Origin: Desulfobacterales bacterium
GTDB taxonomy: Bacteria > Desulfobacterota > Desulfobulbia > Desulfobulbales > BM004
DNA length: 18,415 bases
Assembly (NCBI GenBank): GCA_030621655.1
Contig: JAUXHH010000008.1
Location: 1 to 18,415 of the forward strand
Reading direction: 5' to 3'
A model generated the notes under the pieces. It searched no databases and was not told the origin of the DNA. It was given only the letters and a program-made list of their open reading frames with translations. Positions within the stretch are counted from its first letter, which is position 1. Each line of letters begins with the position of its first letter. The translations under genes and the position numbers were made by a program. Below, one piece after another: positions 15,463-18,415 of this stretch.

Positions 15463-15763
15463 GAAACCCTCCTGTCCAGCTTATTCAAATTGATTACCTT
15501 TAATGATGAAACGTATAATCAAGTATTTGAAAATTCATTCTAACCTATAAATTACATACCTGCACAAGCCATTAAAGAGAGGTCCAGTGTTTTAAGGAAA
15601 GACGGGGGAATTATAGCATAGAGTGTCTAATGTTTTTTGTAAAAGCCGTTTAGCGAATTTTTTTATGATCATCTTGCCATGTAACCTGTTGTAATAATAA
15701 TCTAACCTGGTTGTTTTAAAAGTCCTGGTTTGTCTACAATGTGGCTCTGGGAGAGGAGCTGCG

Positions 15764-15795
15764 GTAAAAAAATGAATAGAAATTCATTTTTTTAC
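15764..15795. repeat. Perfect 14-bp inverted repeat directly upstream of a -35 element
   Basis: GTAAAAAAATGAAT (15764-15777) and ATTCATTTTTTTAC (15782-15795) are exact reverse complements around an AGAA centre. The right arm ends on the base before the TTGACA hexamer. The stem is AT-rich and not followed by a T-run beyond its own arm, so an operator or an UP-element-like activator site fits better than a terminator, though a weak terminator is possible. Confidence 0.6.
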
Positions 15796-15823
15796 TTGAC
15801 ACTGAATAGGCCTTCCGTAATAT
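15796..15823 (+). promoter_or_regulatory. Sigma70-type promoter for the leader and small gene at 16021
   Basis: A consensus -35 TTGACA (15796-15801) is separated by 16 bp from TAATAT (15818-15823; 17 bp if AATATT is used). Transcription would begin near 15830, about 190 nt before the next well-supported start codon. It abuts the perfect inverted repeat at 15764-15795. Confidence 0.7.
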
Positions 15824-15862
15824 TGCTTTTGTATTAGTGAAATATTTTCAGGAGATGAAAAA

Positions 15863-15895
15863 ATGTTACGGGTCATACTCAAAAAGCCAATATAA
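15863..15895 (+). CDS. Possible 10-residue leader peptide
   Basis: AGGAG (15850-15854) lies 8 nt before ATG 15863, an ideal spacing, and opens a frame of ten codons, MLRVILKKPI, ending at TAA 15893. Half of its residues are Leu, Ile or Val. It sits about 30 nt into the predicted transcript. A second frame from ATG 15855 (37 codons, Cys- and Ser-rich, to 15968) starts right against the AGGAG and is less likely to be initiated. Either could be a regulatory upstream frame; neither is proven to be translated. Confidence 0.25.
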   Translation: MLRVILKKPI

Positions 15896-16020
15896 GACCT
15901 TCAGCGGCCTGGTCAACCGTTGGAGGTGCTGCTCCCCTATAAGCATGATCAAAAATGTTAAACTGTAAGTTCAAATTGAAAATCGGAATAATTTTTCAGA
16001 GGTTCGGAGGCGTTGCAACA

Positions 16021-16245
16021 ATGAAATATCAAGAACAATTACAGGAACTCGGTAATATTTATGTCCGCTCCCAAAAAGGGAACAATGTAGAATCTTTTGA
16101 CAGGTTGCTGATGGAACTGCGCAAATTGTCAAACAACTGGCATAATCTGAAAAAAAACAATGAACTTTCTTTTCCTGAATATACCCAGCTTATCGAAAAG
16201 AAATATCATCTGTCAGAGTCAATTCAGTTACGCAGGTGCAACTAG
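16021..16245 (+). CDS. Small hypothetical protein, 74 residues
   Basis: ATG 16021 follows CGGAGG (16005-16010) at a suitable distance; an in-frame ATG at 15955 would add 22 residues without a ribosome-binding site, so it was rejected. The product is charged, with no signal peptide or membrane segment, and looks mostly alpha-helical (MKYQEQLQELGNIYV, then ESFDRLLMELRKLSNNW). It has a single Cys near the C-terminus. I do not recognise the family. It stands alone on the plus strand behind its own promoter and leader, and converges on the kinase gene that ends at 16377. A small regulatory or adaptor protein is possible but unsupported. Confidence 0.75.
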   Translation: MKYQEQLQELGNIYVRSQKGNNVESFDRLLMELRKLSNNWHNLKKNNELSFPEYTQLIEKKYHLSESIQLRRCN

Positions 16246-16376
16246 ATAGACTGATCTCAGTTTCTGTAGATTCGCTTTAACATATCATACTGCGGTTGTT
16301 TGACGCTGACTGGTGAAAGTTTGTTGCCCGGGAACCATAGGGACACACTGGATTGCAATATGGATTGGTGTACCTT

Positions 16377-18415
16377 TTACTTTGCTAATACTTCCCGAAT
16401 TTTTTTGGTCAAGAGACTGGGGATAAGCGGTTTGTTTATAAACTCTATGTTCTCGTCCAGGATTCCCTGGTGCACAATCACATTGTCTGTATACCCGGAC
16501 ATATAAAGGACTTTAAATTCTTTCTGTTCTGCCGACAATGCTTCCACCAGCTTTTTCCCTGTCATTTTCGGCATAATTACATCGGTTAAAAGCAGGTCAA
16601 TCTTACATTCACTTTGCCGGAAAAGTTCCAGGGCCTCCTCACCATCGGCTGCTTCAATAATTTTATAACCAAGCGGTTCCAGGGTATCACGAATCAGTTT
16701 GCGTATGGAGATTTCATCGTCGGCAACCAGAATGGTTTCAACTCCCTTTTCCATGGGCGGAAAGACTTTTCGAATCTTGTCTTCTGCAGCTGATTCTATT
16801 CTAGGGAAATATATTTTAAAGGTCGTTCCGCTTCCCAGTTCACTGTAAACATAAATGTGGCCCTTGTGTTGTTTGACTATGCCGTAGACGGTGGAGAGCC
16901 CCAATCCTGTTCCAGTGCCTTTTTCTTTGGTTGTATAGAAGGGGTCGAATATTTTTTCCATAACCTCTGGAGGCATGCCCATACCATTATCAGTGACATA
17001 GAGAGCTACATATGTGCCGGGCACTACTTCGGCATGGATATTACAATACTCTTCATCCAGAGCAAACTCCTGCGTTTCAATAGTGATAGAACCTCCATCA
17101 GGCATGGCATCTCTGGCGTTGATGGCCAGGTTCATGACAATCTGTTCAATCTGTCCCGGGTCTGCCATCAGATTGCCGGCAGATGGGTCTAAATGCATCC
17201 GGATTTCGATATTTTCCCCAATCATCCTGCCAAGCATCTTTGTCAGGTTTTCCAAGAGGTTGTTGAGGTTTATCACCTGCATTTCCAATATCTGTTTACG
17301 GCTGAAGGCAAGTAATTGCCGGGTCAGGGTCGAGGCTTTTACGCCTGCTTCGTAAATTGCTTCAATCTTTTCTCTCTGGGGGTCATCTGCTGCCAACTTC
17401 ATCAACCCCAGCTCTCCATAACCAAGAATTGTGGTGAGGAGGTTATTAAAATCATGAGCAACACCACTGGCAAGGCTGCCGATAGCTTCCAGTTTCTGGG
17501 CCTGCCTCAGTTGGTCCTCCAGATTCTTTTTTTCCGTAATATCAATATTGTATTCAATGACCTGGGCAATTTCGCCCTTGTCGTTGAAAATCGGATAACC
17601 GTACACCTCGAATATGTGTTGAGTGCCATTTTCACGGTCACAATGTATGTGCTGCATCATCACCGGTCTTCCGGACTTTTTAATCTCTTCAATGGTGCAT
17701 GGATGTTCCGGGCCGCCGCAGGGGGTGTCGGACTTGTGGGTCAGCATATGGCATTTACTGTCGCTTGAAAGCATGCCGAAATTTGCGGCAGAATTTGCCA
17801 TTTTTACCGTATAGTCATTAACATCTATTACATAGAGAGGGTGGCTTAACGACTCGATAACATTTTCCACAAAATTAATCTGACCTTCCAGGTTCTCAAT
17901 AGTTTCGTGCAGCCGCCCTGTCATGGAGTTGAAGGCATTGGACAGTTCCAGGAATTCCTTTATTTTGTGCAGTTCAGCCTTTTTTGAATAGTCGCCCCTG
18001 GAAATATCTCTCGCAGTTGTAGCAAGGGATTCCAGTGGCCGGACTATCTGTCGCATCAGTACAAATACGAGGGCTATGGATGCTGCCAGTGTGAGTAATA
18101 GAATGGCCCCCAGTATGTAAAAAGAATTGTAAATATTCTGCAGCGCTTCGGATGTCGGAACTTCTGTAACAAAATAAAGGGGCAGATTGCCGAAGGTGAT
18201 TTTTTCGGCAACCACTATGGATTTCTTGCCGTTCAACCCCTGCATGATTTTTGTAACTTTGGGGATCTTGAAACTGGTATTTTTTAAAACAATAGAACGG
18301 TTTGGATGAACAATCACCCTGCCATTCTCGTTTGTCAAAAATGCTTTGCCATTCATACCGATCTCTAAAGCGGTGATCTGATGCCATATGAACTTCAACT
18401 TCATTTCTGCAATGA
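16377..18415 (-). CDS. Hybrid sensor histidine kinase with Cache, HAMP, Cys-rich PAS and receiver (N-terminus outside window)
   Basis: The frame stays open through the window edge (codons for Ile-Ala-Glu precede the first Met at 18404), and that Met lies inside a Cache-type sensor domain (GMNGKAFLTNENGRVIVHP), so the gene is 5' truncated by the window. Numbering from that Met: end of the Cache domain to about 85, transmembrane helix 95-117, HAMP about 118-170 and PAS about 180-290. The PAS holds a Cys/His-rich insert, CHMLTHKSDTPC then GGPEHPC (218-236), plus HIHC (252-255). The kinase core has H317 (AHDFNNLL), an N box (425-434), DNGMGM (472-477) and GTGTGLGL (496-503). The receiver (about 556-675) has D562/D563, phosphoacceptor D608 and K658. 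Periplasmic small-molecule sensing is expected from the Cache fold. No cognate response regulator is in the window. Confidence 0.95.
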   Translation of the reverse strand, partial: IAEMKLKFIWHQITALEIGMNGKAFLTNENGRVIVHPNRSIVLKNTSFKIPKVTKIMQGLNGKKSIVVAEKITFGNLPLYFVTEVPTSEALQNIYNSFYILGAILLLTLAASIALVFVLMRQIVRPLESLATTARDISRGDYSKKAELHKIKEFLELSNAFNSMTGRLHETIENLEGQINFVENVIESLSHPLYVIDVNDYTVKMANSAANFGMLSSDSKCHMLTHKSDTPCGGPEHPCTIEEIKKSGRPVMMQHIHCDRENGTQHIFEVYGYPIFNDKGEIAQVIEYNIDITEKKNLEDQLRQAQKLEAIGSLASGVAHDFNNLLTTILGYGELGLMKLAADDPQREKIEAIYEAGVKASTLTRQLLAFSRKQILEMQVINLNNLLENLTKMLGRMIGENIEIRMHLDPSAGNLMADPGQIEQIVMNLAINARDAMPDGGSITIETQEFALDEEYCNIHAEVVPGTYVALYVTDNGMGMPPEVMEKIFDPFYTTKEKGTGTGLGLSTVYGIVKQHKGHIYVYSELGSGTTFKIYFPRIESAAEDKIRKVFPPMEKGVETILVADDEISIRKLIRDTLEPLGYKIIEAADGEEALELFRQSECKIDLLLTDVIMPKMTGKKLVEALSAEQKEFKVLYMSGYTDNVIVHQGILDENIEFINKPLIPSLLTKKIREVLAK

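Larger units (their letters stand above)
15463..16020. other. Long intergenic region with promoter and probable leader RNA
   Basis: These 558 nt lie between the divergent MORN gene and the small plus-strand gene at 16021. From 15463 to about 15760 I see no gene and no strong repeat. From 15764 onward there is a perfect inverted repeat, a sigma70-type promoter and a transcribed leader of roughly 190 nt with short open frames, each listed separately. No known riboswitch class was recognised in the leader. Confidence 0.6.

Noticed and set aside
16246..16376. Terminator between the small gene and the convergent kinase
   Set aside because: Only a weak AGACTG/CAGTTT hairpin without a T-run is visible.

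Overview
The window reads as chromosomal DNA of an anaerobic, cytochrome-rich Gram-negative bacterium, most likely a Desulfobacterota member (Desulfobulbales- or Desulfuromonadales-like). This placement is inferred from gene content: c-type-heme sensor kinases, a cysteine-rich 'two-CW' kinase tail, a double-cubane-type iron-sulfur reductase, and an outer membrane with a TonB system. No rRNA, tRNA, insertion sequence, CRISPR array or phage gene was recognised.

Layout. (1) 1-186 is the C-terminal end of a plus-strand gene, closed by a strong terminator (222-262). (2) 285-2669 on the minus strand holds a YHS-domain lipoprotein gene and a heme-binding sensor histidine kinase. (3) 2670-3151 is an AT-rich divergent control region full of short inverted repeats. 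(4) 3152-11639 on the plus strand is a tightly packed nine-gene operon, with overlaps or a 3-nt gap at every junction: TonB-dependent outer-membrane receptor, periplasmic DUF4198-like protein with a His/Gly/Pro-rich linker, NapH/NosR-like membrane ferredoxin, HgdB/DCCP-type iron-sulfur reductase, its ASKHA ATPase activator, CcdA/DsbD-like membrane protein, ExbB, ExbD and TonB. (5) 11716-14583 on the minus strand is a hybrid histidine kinase with a Tll0287-like heme domain; upstream of it in the same orientation is a secreted MORN-repeat protein (14692-15462). (6) 15463-16020 is a long intergenic region with a perfect 14-bp inverted repeat, a strong sigma70-type promoter and a probable leader RNA, feeding a 74-residue orphan gene (16021-16245). 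(7) 16377 to the window end is a third, hybrid, Cache/HAMP/PAS kinase on the minus strand whose N-terminus lies outside.

The main find is the nine-gene operon. It carries its own outer-membrane receptor and its own ExbB-ExbD-TonB motor, so it looks like a self-contained uptake system. In the middle sits an ATP-driven low-potential iron-sulfur reductase pair plus two membrane redox proteins. The simplest reading, which is inference, is that a scarce metal complex, cofactor or other small molecule is imported across the outer membrane and then reduced or released by the double-cubane-type enzyme. I know of no described pathway with this exact set, and the substrate cannot be read from the sequence. 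Three kinases with heme or cysteine-rich sensor parts lie around it, but no DNA-binding response regulator is in the window, so any regulatory link is only positional.
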